Part shown: in pieces, positions 40,927 through 49,298 of the stretch
Position numbering within the stretch: position 1 is the stretch's first letter
Layout: each line of letters opens with the position of its first letter
Assembly: GCA_052143895.1 (NCBI GenBank)
Contig: JBKQRT010000224.1
Span: 7,942-71,941, forward strand
Length of the DNA: 64,000 nt
Source of the DNA: Bog-756 sp052143895
GTDB lineage: Bacteria; Actinomycetota; Acidimicrobiia; Acidimicrobiales; RAAP-2
Reading direction: 5' to 3'
Position numbers and translations under genes: made by a program
Notes under the pieces: model-generated
Database searches by the model: none
What the model saw: the letters and a program-made list of their open reading frames with translations, nothing else
What the model was told of the DNA's origin: nothing

Positions 40927-43486
40927 CGCGCTGGGGAACGACGGGCTGGGGACCGGTGCACTGGGGACCGGCGCCGACGTGCTCGCCGCGGCCGCGTGGG
41001 AGTGCGCCGGCACGCCCGCCGGCGAGCTGGCCGGCCCCGAGGGCCTGGGGGGCGCCACGCTCCGATGGACTCCGGCCGCTGTGCCCGGGACGGTGGCCGG
41101 CGCGCTCCGGGCGGCGGGGGTCCCCGAGCGGTCGACGGCCGAGCTCGACGGCCAGGACTGGTGGTTCCGGTGCCGGTTCGCCGGGCCGGAGGCGGCGGCC
41201 GGAGCCGGCCCCGACGGAAGTGGCACCGCGAGTGCCTATCTGCTCGAGCTGTCCGGGTTGGCGACCGTCGCCGACGTCTGGCTCAACGGGCGGCACCTGG
41301 TGCGGTCCGAGACGATGTTCGCCCCCCACCGGATCCGGATCGGCGAGCTGGCCGCCGACAACGAGCTGGTGGTCCGGTGCTCGGCGCTGCAGCCGCTGCT
41401 CGGTCCGCGGCGGCCCCGGCCGCGGTGGAAGACGGCCGGTGCCAGCCACCAGAGCCTCCGGTGGTTCCGTACGACGCTCCTCGGGCGCCAGCCCGGGTGG
41501 GTGGCGACCCCGGCACCCGTCGGGCCGTGGCGACCGGTGCACCTGGTTTCCGCGCCGGGCACCCGGATCGTCCGGAAGCGCGTCGTCGCTACCTGCCCAC
41601 CGGCCGACGAGCCGGGGGAAGGGCGGGGGACCGTCACCGTCGAGCTCGTGTGCGCGACGGACGGGAACTCGGTGCCCGGCGCCGTCCTCGAGGTGGCCGG
41701 TACCCGCAGTGCGCTCGTCGTGGAGGGCAGGGGGGACCAGGTCACGATCCGGGGCTCCGCCGACCTCGTCGAGGTCGAACGCTGGTGGCCGCACACCCAC
41801 GGCCCGCAACCGCTGTACCCGGTGGCCGTGGAGGTCGGTCCCGACCGCCTCGAGCTCGGGAGTGTCGGCTTCCGGACCGTCGAGGTCGACGACGACGGCG
41901 GCGGCTTCACGCTCTCGGTCAACGGGGTGCCCCTGTTCTGCCGCGGCGGCTGCTGGTACCCGATCGACCCGGTCTCGTTCACGGCAACGGACGACGACCT
42001 CGGGGCCACACTGTCGCTGGTACGCGAGTGCGGGATGAACATGGTCAGGATCCCGGGTGGCACCGTCTACGAGGAAGACCGGTTCTTCTCCCTCTGCGAC
42101 CGGCTCGGCGTCATGGTGTGGCAGGACGCCATGTTCGCCTTCCTCGATCCCCCGGACGACCCCGGTTTCCTGGCCACCGTGACCGACGAGCTGACCGGGG
42201 TCCTCACCGGTGCCGCCTGCCATCCCTCGCTGGCCGTGGTGTGCGGGGGCCAGGAGCTCGAGGAGCAGCCGGCCATGTTCGGGCTGTCCCGGGACACGTG
42301 GCCGTCGACCCTGACGCACGTGGTCGTCGCGGACCTGGCCGCGGACTGCGCCCCGGGCGTTCCGTACCTGACGTCGTCGCCGAGCGGAGGAGATCCGCCG
42401 TTCCGCGTCGACCGCGGGGTGAGCCACTACACCGGCGTGGGGGTCTTCATGCGCCCGCTCGACGACCTGCGACGCGCGGAACCGAGGTTCGTGAGCGAGG
42501 GCCTGGCCTTCTCCATCCCGCCGGAGCGCGCGACTGTGGACGACCGGTGCGGCGGGGCACGACAGGCCGGCCACGACCCTTCGTGGAAGCGGGCCGTGCA
42601 TCACGACACCGGTGGCTCGTGGGACCTCGAGGACGTGCGGGACCACTACGTGGGCGTGCTGTTCGGCGAGGACCCGGCCACCCTCCGGAGGCACGACCCG
42701 GAGCGGGCGCTCGATCTCGGCCGCGCCGCGGTCACCCAGGTGATGGCGGAGGCGGCCGCCGAGTGGCGACGCCCGGGCTCCGGGTGCGCCGGGATGCTCC
42801 TCGTCGGGCTGCGCGACCTCCGGGTCGGCGCCGGCTGGGGGGTGATCGACGCCCTCGGACGCCCCAAGGCTCCGTGGTACGCCCTGGCCCGGGCCTGCCG
42901 GCCGGTGGCCGTCCTGGCCACGGACGAGGGACTCAACGGGCTCGCCCTCCACCTGGTCAACGACGGCGGCAGGCCAGTGCCCGGCCGGCTGACCGTCCAG
43001 CTCTTCACCGGGGACCACCTGGCCGAGGAGGCCACCGCCCACGTCGAGCTCCCGGCCCGGGGTGGGATCGACGTGCCCGCCGACTCCCTCTTCGACGGGT
43101 TCCGCGACCTCACCTACGCCTACCGGTTCGGACCCCGCAGCTACGAGCTGGTCGTGGCCCGTCTGAGCGACGGGCTGGGCAGGACGCTGGCGGAGACCGG
43201 GTACCTCCCCGGCGGTGCCGCCCGGCCGCTCCAGGCGGAAATCGGCCTTCAGGCTGGGGTCGAACGAGCCGATGGCGAGACATGGTCCCTGACCGTCTCG
43301 ACCCGTCGCTTCGCGCACTTCGTCTGCGTCGACGTGCCTGGCTTTCGGCCCGCCAATTCGTGGTTCCATCTCCCGCCCGGGGGGAGCACCGTGATCCCCC
43401 TCCGCCCAGAGGGGTCGCCGGAGGACGTCCCGAGAGGTCAGGTCCGCGCCCTCAACTCGGTCACGCCGGCCAGCGTCTCGCCCTAG
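40916..43486 (+). CDS. glycoside hydrolase family 2-like protein (beta-mannosidase type)
   Basis: An 856-residue protein with the GH2 layout: a sugar-binding jelly roll (LATVADVWLNGRHL), an Ig-like domain, and a TIM barrel (VNGVPLFCRGGCWYPIDPVS, RECGMNMVRIPGG, CDRLGVMVWQDAMFAF). The acid/base is E447 in VVCGGQELEEQ and the nucleophile E528 in RFVSEGLAF. The Asn that normally precedes the acid/base is Gln446 here. No signal peptide is seen, so it is probably cytosolic and may process or transfer a glycan rather than degrade extracellular polymer. ATG 40916 overlaps the DUF1839 stop. It is the last gene of the unit. Confidence 0.82.
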   Translation: MGTDALGNDGLGTGALGTGADVLAAAAWECAGTPAGELAGPEGLGGATLRWTPAAVPGTVAGALRAAGVPERSTAELDGQDWWFRCRFAGPEAAAGAGPDGSGTASAYLLELSGLATVADVWLNGRHLVRSETMFAPHRIRIGELAADNELVVRCSALQPLLGPRRPRPRWKTAGASHQSLRWFRTTLLGRQPGWVATPAPVGPWRPVHLVSAPGTRIVRKRVVATCPPADEPGEGRGTVTVELVCATDGNSVPGAVLEVAGTRSALVVEGRGDQVTIRGSADLVEVERWWPHTHGPQPLYPVAVEVGPDRLELGSVGFRTVEVDDDGGGFTLSVNGVPLFCRGGCWYPIDPVSFTATDDDLGATLSLVRECGMNMVRIPGGTVYEEDRFFSLCDRLGVMVWQDAMFAFLDPPDDPGFLATVTDELTGVLTGAACHPSLAVVCGGQELEEQPAMFGLSRDTWPSTLTHVVVADLAADCAPGVPYLTSSPSGGDPPFRVDRGVSHYTGVGVFMRPLDDLRRAEPRFVSEGLAFSIPPERATVDDRCGGARQAGHDPSWKRAVHHDTGGSWDLEDVRDHYVGVLFGEDPATLRRHDPERALDLGRAAVTQVMAEAAAEWRRPGSGCAGMLLVGLRDLRVGAGWGVIDALGRPKAPWYALARACRPVAVLATDEGLNGLALHLVNDGGRPVPGRLTVQLFTGDHLAEEATAHVELPARGGIDVPADSLFDGFRDLTYAYRFGPRSYELVVARLSDGLGRTLAETGYLPGGAARPLQAEIGLQAGVERADGETWSLTVSTRRFAHFVCVDVPGFRPANSWFHLPPGGSTVIPLRPEGSPEDVPRGQVRALNSVTPASVSP

Positions 43487-43573
43487 CCACCCGGCCTGCC
43501 GGGGTCGGAATTCGCAGTTGTGCTGGACCTTGTTGCGCGTTTACGATTGAGCACCTCGGCGGAAGTGGTTCAA

Positions 43574-45151
43574 GTGGCTGAACGCTCCACCGGGGAAGGG
43601 GAGCGTCGGCTTACCACCGGTGCAGGAAAGGGCAGGCCGGCTGGAATGGCGATTTTGGATCCTGAGGTGCAGCGGGTTCTCCGGGACCCGATGCCACCGC
43701 TCGCACGGGAGCGCGAGCGGGCCGAGAGCCAGGGCACCCGGGTCGGAGCTGTCGCACGGGTCCGCCGCCACGCGCTGCGCCGCCTGCTGATGGCCGACGT
43801 GGCCGGCCTGGCGCTTGCCTCGTTCCTCGGCCCCATCATCTTGTCGGCCATCTCGAGCAACCCGGCGAGCACCGCCAGCCACAGCGCCCAGATCTACCAG
43901 TTCGACCTCGCGATGATCCCCGTGTTCATCGCCGTGTTCGCCGTCTACGGCCTCTACCGCGGGGTCACCCGACGCATCTCGAAGAGCGTCTTCTCCGACC
44001 TCCGGAACATCGTCCACGGCCTGATGATCAGCGGGTTCCTGTACGCCATCGTGGCATACGTCGCCCGGCAGGACTTCGGCCTCGAGTCGGTCACGGTGGC
44101 CAAGATCGCCTCGATGTGCCTGGTCGCCGTGTTCGCGGTCCCCCTGGCCCGGGTGGTGGCCTTCGGCCTGCTCGGCCGGGCTTCGGTCGGGTCCGTGCCG
44201 GTCATCGTGGTGGGCACGGGCAAGCTCGCCCAGACGGTGGCCAGCCACCTGCGGGCCCATTCCAGCGTGAACTTCGTCGGCTTCGTGGACGACAACCCGC
44301 TCGGCCGCAGTGACGTCCTCGGCGAGCTCGAGGACCTCCCCGACCTGTGCAGCAAGTACAACGTGGCCCGGGTGGTGGTCTGCTTCTCGCGCACGCACCC
44401 CGAGCGCACGACCGAGATGCTCAAGAGCCTGGCCGGGCAGGTCGGGGTGTCGATCGTTCCCCGGTACTACGAGCTGATCACGAGCCGCTCCCACGTGGAG
44501 GATCTGTCGGGCCTGCCGATGCTCGATATCGCCCCAGCATCGCTCAGCGCCGGGTCGCGCTTCCTCAAGCGGACGTTCGACATCGTCGCCTCCTCGGTCA
44601 TCCTGCTGGTCCTGGCGCCGGCCTGGCTGGTCGTGGCCGCCATCATCAAGGGCACCAGCCCCGGGCCGGTCTTCTTCCGCCAGGTGCGCACCGGCCGCAA
44701 CGAGCAGCCGTTCGCCATGATGAAGTTCCGTACCATGTACCGCGACGCGGAGGAGCGCCGCCACGAGATCGACCACCTCAACGAGGTCGACGGGCCCCTC
44801 TTCAAGGTGCAGAACGACCCTCGGGTAACCCGGGTCGGCCGGTTCCTGCGCCGGACCAGCCTCGACGAGTTCCCACAACTCATCAACGTGTGGAAGGGCG
44901 ACATGTCGCTGGTCGGTCCGAGGCCGTTCGTGGTGTCCGAGGCGATGAAGATCGAGGGGTGGGCCCGCAAGCGGTTCGAGGCCCGTCCGGGCATGACCGG
45001 GCTCTGGCAGGTGTCCGGCCGCAACGAGCTCTCCCACCTCGAGCTGTGCCGGCTCGACTACCTCTACGTGGCCTCGTGGTCGTTCTGGTGGGATATGCAG
45101 ATCCTGTGGCAGACCCCGAGCACCATCTTCCGGGGCCGCGGCGCCTCCTGA
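43574..45151 (+). CDS. polyprenyl-phosphate sugar phosphotransferase initiating exopolysaccharide synthesis
   Basis: A 525-residue membrane enzyme that transfers a sugar-1-phosphate from a nucleotide sugar to undecaprenyl phosphate. Four N-terminal helices precede a CoA/NAD-binding-like domain (VPVIVVGTGKLAQTVASHLR). A re-entrant helix (RTFDIVASSVILLVLAPAWL) leads into the C-terminal catalytic domain with GPVFFRQVRTGRNEQPF, MMKFRTMYRDAEERR, DEFPQLINVWKGDMSLVGPR and RPGMTGLWQVSGRNELS. This is the full PssY/WbaP-like architecture. GTG 43574 with GGAAG upstream is preferred; GTG 43520 and ATG 43646 are alternatives. Confidence 0.93.
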   Translation: MAERSTGEGERRLTTGAGKGRPAGMAILDPEVQRVLRDPMPPLARERERAESQGTRVGAVARVRRHALRRLLMADVAGLALASFLGPIILSAISSNPASTASHSAQIYQFDLAMIPVFIAVFAVYGLYRGVTRRISKSVFSDLRNIVHGLMISGFLYAIVAYVARQDFGLESVTVAKIASMCLVAVFAVPLARVVAFGLLGRASVGSVPVIVVGTGKLAQTVASHLRAHSSVNFVGFVDDNPLGRSDVLGELEDLPDLCSKYNVARVVVCFSRTHPERTTEMLKSLAGQVGVSIVPRYYELITSRSHVEDLSGLPMLDIAPASLSAGSRFLKRTFDIVASSVILLVLAPAWLVVAAIIKGTSPGPVFFRQVRTGRNEQPFAMMKFRTMYRDAEERRHEIDHLNEVDGPLFKVQNDPRVTRVGRFLRRTSLDEFPQLINVWKGDMSLVGPRPFVVSEAMKIEGWARKRFEARPGMTGLWQVSGRNELSHLELCRLDYLYVASWSFWWDMQILWQTPSTIFRGRGAS

Positions 45152-45155
45152 CCGG

Positions 45156-46256
45156 TCAGGACCGCTCGCGCTCCTCGTCCACCACCTCGCGCATCCGCCG
45201 GAGGAACCGCTCGCTCGAGAAGCGGGCGGCGTGCTCCCGTAGGACGGCCGGGTCCCATTCGGTGCGTCGCAGGGCGGCGACCGCGTCGGCGATGAGCCCG
45301 GGTCGGGGCTCGTCGAAGAAGACGCCGGTGCTCCCCTCCTCGGTGGTGTCGAGGTATCCGCCCCACCGCAGGGCGGCGGTGGGGCGGGCGAAGCTCGCCG
45401 CCTCCACCGGTGTCAGTCCGAAGTCCTCGTAGGAGGCAGCCACCAGCCCGGCCGACGAGGCGTAGAGCCACCGGAGGTGGGCGTCGTTCACCGGGCCGAG
45501 CAGGGTCACGTTGCCGGGTGCGGTGGCCATGATCCGCTCGCGGAGCGGCCCGCTCCCGACGATGACCAGCCGTTCGCCGGGCAGATGCCTGAACGCGGCA
45601 GCGACCGCCTCGACGTTCTTGTAGGCGAGGAGCCGGGAGACGCAGAGGAGGTAGCCGGGCTCGATCCCGGCCACCGGGTCGTCCGGGCCGGTGGGGTCGA
45701 GGTCGACCGGGGGCGGGACGACGTCGGCGTCGATGCCGTAGGCGTCGGCGACCCGGTCACGCACGGCCCGGGAGATCACCAGGTACCGGTCGGCGGTGGC
45801 GGCCGCCTTGCGGTCCCATCGCCGCAACGGGGGTGCCAGGAAGGAGAGGGTGGCGGCCGACACGCCGGAGGAACCCTCGAGGTAGCGGTCGGACTGGTAG
45901 AGCCAGCGGGCCGGCGTGTAGCAGTACACGACCTTGCGCCCGCGCACCCGAGCCCCGTGGGCCCAGCCACTCGAGGAGCAGATGGCCACCTCGGCGTCCA
46001 CGTGCAACCGCGAGAACGAGGGGGCCAGGACCGGGAGCGCCAGCCGGTGGTGGGCGCGCAGCACGCCCACCCGGTTGATCGGGAGTGTGCGGACGTCGAG
46101 CGTCGAGAACTCGGGGAACGTCTCGGCCGGCTCGTACAGTGACGTGTAGATGGGCGCCCCGGCGAAGCCCTTGGCGAGTGTCAGCACCACCCGTTCCGCC
46201 CCGCCCCGCTGGGTGAGGTAGTCGTGGACCAGCGCCACGTCGTCGGTGTGGCTCAC
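45156..46256 (-). CDS. glycosyltransferase, GT4-like (mannosyltransferase type)
   Basis: A 366-residue GT-B enzyme. ALVHDYLTQRGGAERVVLTL, VVYCYTPARWLYQSDRYLEG, GYLLCVSRLLAYKNVEAVAA and the donor motif YEDFGLTPVEAASFARPTAA match the GT4 branch that includes GDP-mannose-type transferases. Its GTG start overlaps the stop of the SnoaL-like gene (46253-46256), so they are translated together. The gene converges on the sugar transferase with only four bases between stops. Confidence 0.88.
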   Translation of the reverse strand: MSHTDDVALVHDYLTQRGGAERVVLTLAKGFAGAPIYTSLYEPAETFPEFSTLDVRTLPINRVGVLRAHHRLALPVLAPSFSRLHVDAEVAICSSSGWAHGARVRGRKVVYCYTPARWLYQSDRYLEGSSGVSAATLSFLAPPLRRWDRKAAATADRYLVISRAVRDRVADAYGIDADVVPPPVDLDPTGPDDPVAGIEPGYLLCVSRLLAYKNVEAVAAAFRHLPGERLVIVGSGPLRERIMATAPGNVTLLGPVNDAHLRWLYASSAGLVAASYEDFGLTPVEAASFARPTAALRWGGYLDTTEEGSTGVFFDEPRPGLIADAVAALRRTEWDPAVLREHAARFSSERFLRRMREVVDEERERS

Positions 46257-46645
46257 GCGAAGGCGGCTCCCACGGCGGCGGTGTCGAGCAGCGTGTCGAC
46301 GGACTGCACCTTCCCGTCGGACAGCTGCCAGATCTGGACCTCATCCATCTCGACGGGTCGCCCCTTCGGACTGGTGAAGGCGACGTGCAACCAGGTCATG
46401 ACCAGGTCCCCCTCGGACAGCACGGCCTTGAGAGTGAAGTCGGTGAAGGTCACCTTGGAGAGCTCGGCGAAGAAGTCGGGGAGGCTGCGCTTGCCCTCGT
46501 AGACCCTGAACCACGGTGCCGCTTCCCGGTCGGCGGCGGCCACCGCCCACCGGACGTCGGTGGTCACGAGACCCATCACCGTGAGGAGGTCACCCTTGCC
46601 CAGGGCCTCGGTGACTGTGGTGATGATGTCGGCATTGGATGACAC
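46253..46645 (-). CDS. SnoaL/NTF2-like protein
   Basis: A 130-residue single-domain protein of the NTF2/SnoaL cone fold (DIITTVTEALGKGDLLTVMG, VRWAVAAADREAAPWFRVYEG, WLHVAFTSPKGRPVEMDEVQ). Such proteins act as small isomerases or binding proteins. It overlaps the following glycosyltransferase gene by four bases, an uncommon pairing that suggests a role in the same pathway. ATG 46645 follows AAAGGAA. Function unknown. Confidence 0.75.
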   Translation of the reverse strand: MSSNADIITTVTEALGKGDLLTVMGLVTTDVRWAVAAADREAAPWFRVYEGKRSLPDFFAELSKVTFTDFTLKAVLSEGDLVMTWLHVAFTSPKGRPVEMDEVQIWQLSDGKVQSVDTLLDTAAVGAAFA

Positions 46646-46809
46646 GTCCCATTCCTTTCGGGCCCGGGGCCGGGGCGTACCCCGCAGAGCTCGGTGCCCC
46701 GTCGGGCTGAGCGTATGCGTTCAGCATGACAGAGGCTGCGATGACCGCCCGCCCGGGCACGGATCCGGCGCTGAAACACGTCTAGACATACTGGTACCGG
46801 TACAATTCC

Positions 46810-47376
46810 GTCGTCCACTTCCTCTTCGTCTGCACCGCCAACTTCTGCCGGTCACCGATGGCCTCGGCCCTCCTCGCCGCACGGATCCAGAACTACACCG
46901 ATTCGGTGGAGGTGTCCTCGGCAGGCCTGCGCGCCGCTGAAGGGTCGGTTCCCGAGGAGGTGCTCGAGGTGATGGCCCCCTACGCCGTGGACCTGCACGG
47001 CCACGAGAGCAGGGTGCTGACCCCGGCGATCCTCCAGAGCGCGGACCTGGTCGTCGGCATGTCCCGCCGCCACGTGCAGGAGGCGGTCCTGCTCGATCCT
47101 CCGAGCCTGCCCCACGCCTTCCTGTTCAAGGAGCTGGTCCGACGGGGCAGCATCATCGGGCCTCGGCGTCCGGATCAGGGCTTTCGTTCGTGGATCGAGT
47201 CAGCGCACGGGGACCGAACCCGCGAGTCGCTGCTCGACCGCAACGGCGGGGACGAGGTGGCCGACCCCTACGGCGGGCCGCTGGCCGGCTACCGCGCCAC
47301 CGCCCTCGAACTGGCCGAGCTCGTCGACCGGCTCGTCGCCCTGCTGTGGCCGGACGAGGCCCGGGCGACCCCCTGA
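46810..47376 (+). CDS. low-molecular-weight protein-tyrosine phosphatase, no canonical start codon
   Basis: The catalytic loop CTANFCRSP (Cys at 46831) lies upstream of the first ATG (46858) in a frame open from 46786. LFVCTANFCRSPMASALLAA is the family signature, and DVADP-type general-acid sequence appears as DEVADPYGG. No ATG, GTG or TTG occurs between the upstream TAG (46783) and the catalytic loop; GTC at 46810 or 46813 sits where a start would be. TACAAT at 46801-46806 is a good -10 box, so a leaderless message is possible. It would oppose the BY-kinase at 27562. Start mutation, non-standard start or sequence error. Confidence 0.75.
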   Translation, partial: VVHFLFVCTANFCRSPMASALLAARIQNYTDSVEVSSAGLRAAEGSVPEEVLEVMAPYAVDLHGHESRVLTPAILQSADLVVGMSRRHVQEAVLLDPPSLPHAFLFKELVRRGSIIGPRRPDQGFRSWIESAHGDRTRESLLDRNGGDEVADPYGGPLAGYRATALELAELVDRLVALLWPDEARATP

Positions 47377-47446
47377 ACCCCGGCCCGTCCACCGGACACG
47401 CTGCGGGGGATGTGCGCCCCTGCCGGCGAAGCGCGAACATGGGCCG

Positions 47447-47815
47447 ATGGTCGAGGGCTGCCTGATCAGAGAACTTCCGGACGGCGGGAAGGAGTTCGTC
47501 CTCGATGAGCCCTCCCTCTCGTTCATCCGGATCGACGAGCGCTCGACGCTGCAGTTCGGGCGCACCGAGGTGACGATCGGCGGCCCCTTCGCGGTGGAGA
47601 TCGCCGGTACCGTCCACCACCTCGACTCCCGGCGGTCGAACGAGCTCGGACCTCTCGTGGCGCTGTACCCGGGCACGGCCCGGTGGCTGTGGGCGACCCC
47701 GGCGGGCGAGTTGATGCTCCGGTTCCAGACGGGCTCCACGCTGACCGTGGCGCCTGACCGGACGGGCAGGTCCTGGTTGGTCGGGGGTGTCGACCGCCCC
47801 CCCGAGGCCGACTGA
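47447..47815 (+). CDS. DUF6188-like small protein
   Basis: A 122-residue cytosolic protein: SFIRIDERSTLQFGRTEVTI, GGPFAVEIAGTVHHLDSRRS, ELGPLVALYPGT and GELMLRFQTGSTLTVAPD. This strand order resembles the DUF6188 family of actinobacteria, whose function is unknown. The start is ATG 47447. It faces the epimerase-like gene, with three bases between the two stops. Confidence 0.65.
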   Translation: MVEGCLIRELPDGGKEFVLDEPSLSFIRIDERSTLQFGRTEVTIGGPFAVEIAGTVHHLDSRRSNELGPLVALYPGTARWLWATPAGELMLRFQTGSTLTVAPDRTGRSWLVGGVDRPPEAD

Positions 47816-47818
47816 CCG

Positions 47819-48745
47819 CTAGTTGTCCGCCAGCAGCTCGGGGTGGCGGGCCTCGACCATCCGGCGCATACCGACCTTCCAGTGGATGCCGGTCGTGCCC
47901 ACCAGCTCGTGCATGCGGGTCAGGTCGATCTGCACGCTGTCGATGGTGTTGGCGGTCGGGGCGAAGCGGGCCGGGACACCGGTCAGCTCCGACAGATAGC
48001 CACACCACTCCTCGATGCTCACGGCCCGGTCACCGCCCCAGTTCACCGTGGTCGCCGGCGTGGTGGCGGCGCCGATCAGCCCGGGGATCATGGCGATGAT
48101 GTCGTCCTCGTGGATCGGGTGGTAGACGCTGGGGGCGTCGACGTGCACGGGGATCTCGCCGCCGTTGATCATCATCTCGAGGTGGATGGCCGGCCAGCCT
48201 CCCTGGTCTCCGTACGGGACCGAGAGCCGGGCGATGGTGGTGGGCAGCTCGAATCGTCGGGCGGCCCAGCGGGCGGTTCCCTCGGCCGCGATCTTGCAGA
48301 TGCTGTAGGTGCGGAGGAACGGCCACACCCCGTGGTTGTCGCCGAGCTCGTCACCCTCGGCGAACACGTGGTGGCCCATCGGCTTGTAGACGCCGGTGGT
48401 CGAACAGTGCACGAGGGCCTCGGCCTGCTGGTGGTGCTCCATCAGCCATGCCAGGCCGCCGCTGTTGGCCTGCAGATCGAGCTCCCAGTCGTTGGTCTTG
48501 GCCACGGCGAAGTTGATGACGTAGTCGGCGTCGGCGGGGAGCGCCCCCACGTCGCCGGTGGACAGGTCGATGGGGACGCAGCGCACCCCTGCCTCCTCGA
48601 GGCGCCGCCGGGCGGCGGCGTCCTTGAACCGCGCCGCACCGATCACCTCGTTCTCCCTGGCCAGCGCCACCGCCACCGGGCCCGCCACCTGCCCGGTCAC
48701 CCCGGTGACGACGATGGACCTGCCTCGGATCGGCTCGGACGGCAT
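47819..48745 (-). CDS. NAD-dependent epimerase/dehydratase family protein
   Basis: A 308-residue extended short-chain dehydrogenase. The Rossmann loop is SIVVTGVTGQVAGPVAVALA, the catalytic pair is in RTYSICKIAAEG (YxxxK), and HCSTTGVYKP supplies the Ser/Thr. WGGDRAVSIEEWCGYLSELT is typical of the C-terminal substrate domain. It may act on a nucleotide sugar, given the locus nearby, but ketoreductase activity is equally possible. ATG 48745. Confidence 0.82.
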   Translation of the reverse strand: MPSEPIRGRSIVVTGVTGQVAGPVAVALARENEVIGAARFKDAAARRRLEEAGVRCVPIDLSTGDVGALPADADYVINFAVAKTNDWELDLQANSGGLAWLMEHHQQAEALVHCSTTGVYKPMGHHVFAEGDELGDNHGVWPFLRTYSICKIAAEGTARWAARRFELPTTIARLSVPYGDQGGWPAIHLEMMINGGEIPVHVDAPSVYHPIHEDDIIAMIPGLIGAATTPATTVNWGGDRAVSIEEWCGYLSELTGVPARFAPTANTIDSVQIDLTRMHELVGTTGIHWKVGMRRMVEARHPELLADN

Positions 48746-49053
48746 GAAGGGCTCCTTCGGGGACGGGCGTCACCGGAGGGGACGCCGGGGTGATGCCTAG
48801 GTGACGCCGGGGTGATGCCTAGATGATGGCGGGGTGATCCTAGTGACGCCCGCAGGGGGGCCGATCGGGCCTGCGGCCTGCACCCCGACCCGCAGGAGCG
48901 CCTCCCGCCGCTGGTGGACACCGGCGGGCCGACTGGGCCATACTGTCTGTTCCGCCCGTTTTTTGCTGGAAGGCCGCGTTTTCCCAGGTCACCGGCGCAT
49001 GTGGCGTGCGGTTCGACCAGTGATCCCAACAGTAGCTAGGAAGTGACGTTCCC
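48746..49053. other. intergenic region before the WhiB gene
   Basis: Contains the 22-bp repeats at 48781-48844. The remaining 200 bp include a T-run (cccgttttttgctgg near 48956) that could belong to the whiB promoter, but no confident -10 was identified. No gene seen. Confidence 0.5.
48781..48844 (+). repeat. 22-bp tandem repeat, about three copies
   Basis: gacgccggggtgatgcctag plus two bases at 48781 and 48803, then a shortened copy (gatggcggggtgatcctagt) at 48825, immediately upstream of the epimerase-like gene start. Confidence 0.9.
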
Positions 49054-49284
49054 ATGAGTGCCACCTGGCGCAAGCACGCAGCCTGCCGGGGCATCGATCC
49101 AGATGTGTTCTACCCGGTCTCCGACGAGGAGGCCGGCGAAGCGAAGGCCGTCTGCGACCAATGCGCAGTGCGAGAGGCGTGCCTCGAGCACGCCCTGGCC
49201 AACCGGGAGCGCGAGGGCATCTGGGGTGGGACCACCGAGCGTGAGCGCCGCCGGATCCACCGGCAGCGGCGGAAGTCCGCCTGA
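49054..49284 (+). CDS. WhiB-family iron-sulfur transcription factor
   Basis: A 76-residue actinobacterial regulator binding a [4Fe-4S] cluster. The four cysteines are C11, C34, C37 and C43 (WRKHAACRGIDPDVFYP, then VCDQCAVREACLEHAL), followed by the GIWGGT turn and a basic tail (TERERRRIHRQRRKS). The short form is like WhiB1/WhiB2-type members. ATG 49054 is preceded by AGGAAG. Targets unknown; the gene stands alone. Confidence 0.96.
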   Translation: MSATWRKHAACRGIDPDVFYPVSDEEAGEAKAVCDQCAVREACLEHALANREREGIWGGTTERERRRIHRQRRKSA

Positions 49285-49298
49285 GCGACGCATCGTCG

